From positions 3,224,001 through 3,288,000 of the forward strand of contig NZ_CP022823.1 of the NCBI RefSeq assembly GCF_002269255.1: a stretch of 64,000 nucleotides of DNA. The letters run 5' to 3'. This document shows, one piece after another, positions 63,046-64,000 of the stretch. The notes under the pieces are model-generated. The model had not been told where the DNA came from. It ran no database searches and saw only the letters and a program-made list of their open reading frames with translations. Position 1 is the stretch's first letter, and each line of letters opens with the position of its first letter. This stretch comes from Klebsiella quasivariicola (GTDB lineage Bacteria; Pseudomonadota; Gammaproteobacteria; Enterobacterales; Enterobacteriaceae). A program made the position numbers and the translations under genes.

Positions 63046-64000
<955 letters not shown>

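Overview
The window is an ordinary-looking enterobacterial chromosome segment. It most probably comes from the Klebsiella pneumoniae complex: nearly every protein resembles its E. coli counterpart, but the segment also carries a class A acid phosphatase of the PhoC type, a chromosomal IroN-like receptor, a tartrate (ttu-type) operon and a GH18 chitinase that E. coli K-12 lacks at these positions. Species assignment is inference from gene content; no rRNA or tRNA gene was recognised. The first gene (trpB) and the last (gapA) are cut by the window edges.

Layout. 1-1.6 kb: end of the trp operon (trpB', trpA). 1.8-6.5 kb: a three-gene tartrate/D-malate catabolic operon (glycerate kinase, tartrate dehydrogenase, MFS transporter) with a divergent LysR regulator. 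6.5-8.0 kb: a MarR regulator facing an MDR oxidoreductase across a palindrome. 8.0-11.8 kb: an iron block made of a RyhB-type small RNA with a Fur box, then fiu and piuC. 11.8-17.5 kb: ompW, a YkgJ-type protein, yciC, yciB, an IroN-like receptor under a perfect Fur palindrome, and yciA. At yciA the E. coli gene order breaks: tonB does not follow, and the map jumps to yniB-yniC.

17.5-33.4 kb: yniB, yniC, a solitary kduD-type dehydrogenase, SOS-regulated ydjM, the cystine transporter tcyP, cedA, katE, the chitobiose operon chbBCARFG, osmE, nadE, SOS-regulated cho and the periplasmic chaperone spy. 33.7-41.0 kb: the arginine succinyltransferase operon astCADBE behind a sigma-54 promoter, and xthA. 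41.2-49.1 kb: a compact, poorly understood cluster (ydjX, ydjZ, ynjA, ynjB, ynjC, ynjD, ynjE), a triple 31-bp repeat, ynjF and nudG. 49.2-54.8 kb: gdhA, a quinone oxidoreductase, topB and selD. 55.0-64.0 kb: the acid phosphatase, REP-type elements, ydjA, sppA, ansA, pncA, a GH18 chitinase, yajD, yeaC, msrB and gapA'.

Functional themes. Iron starvation is the strongest: a RyhB-type RNA, two catecholate receptors and a Fe(II) dioxygenase carry three Fur-like sites within 7 kb. Chitin use appears twice (chb operon and GH18 enzyme). Nitrogen and amino-acid use is represented by ast, gdhA, ansA and tcyP; NAD metabolism by nadE and pncA; SOS by ydjM and cho. I found no CRISPR array, insertion sequence, prophage or obvious new defence system. 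The best candidates for a second look are the RyhB-type RNA, the ydjX-ynjE cluster with an apparent frameshift at its first gene, the 31-bp triple repeat, and a terminator hairpin just ahead of the chitinase gene.
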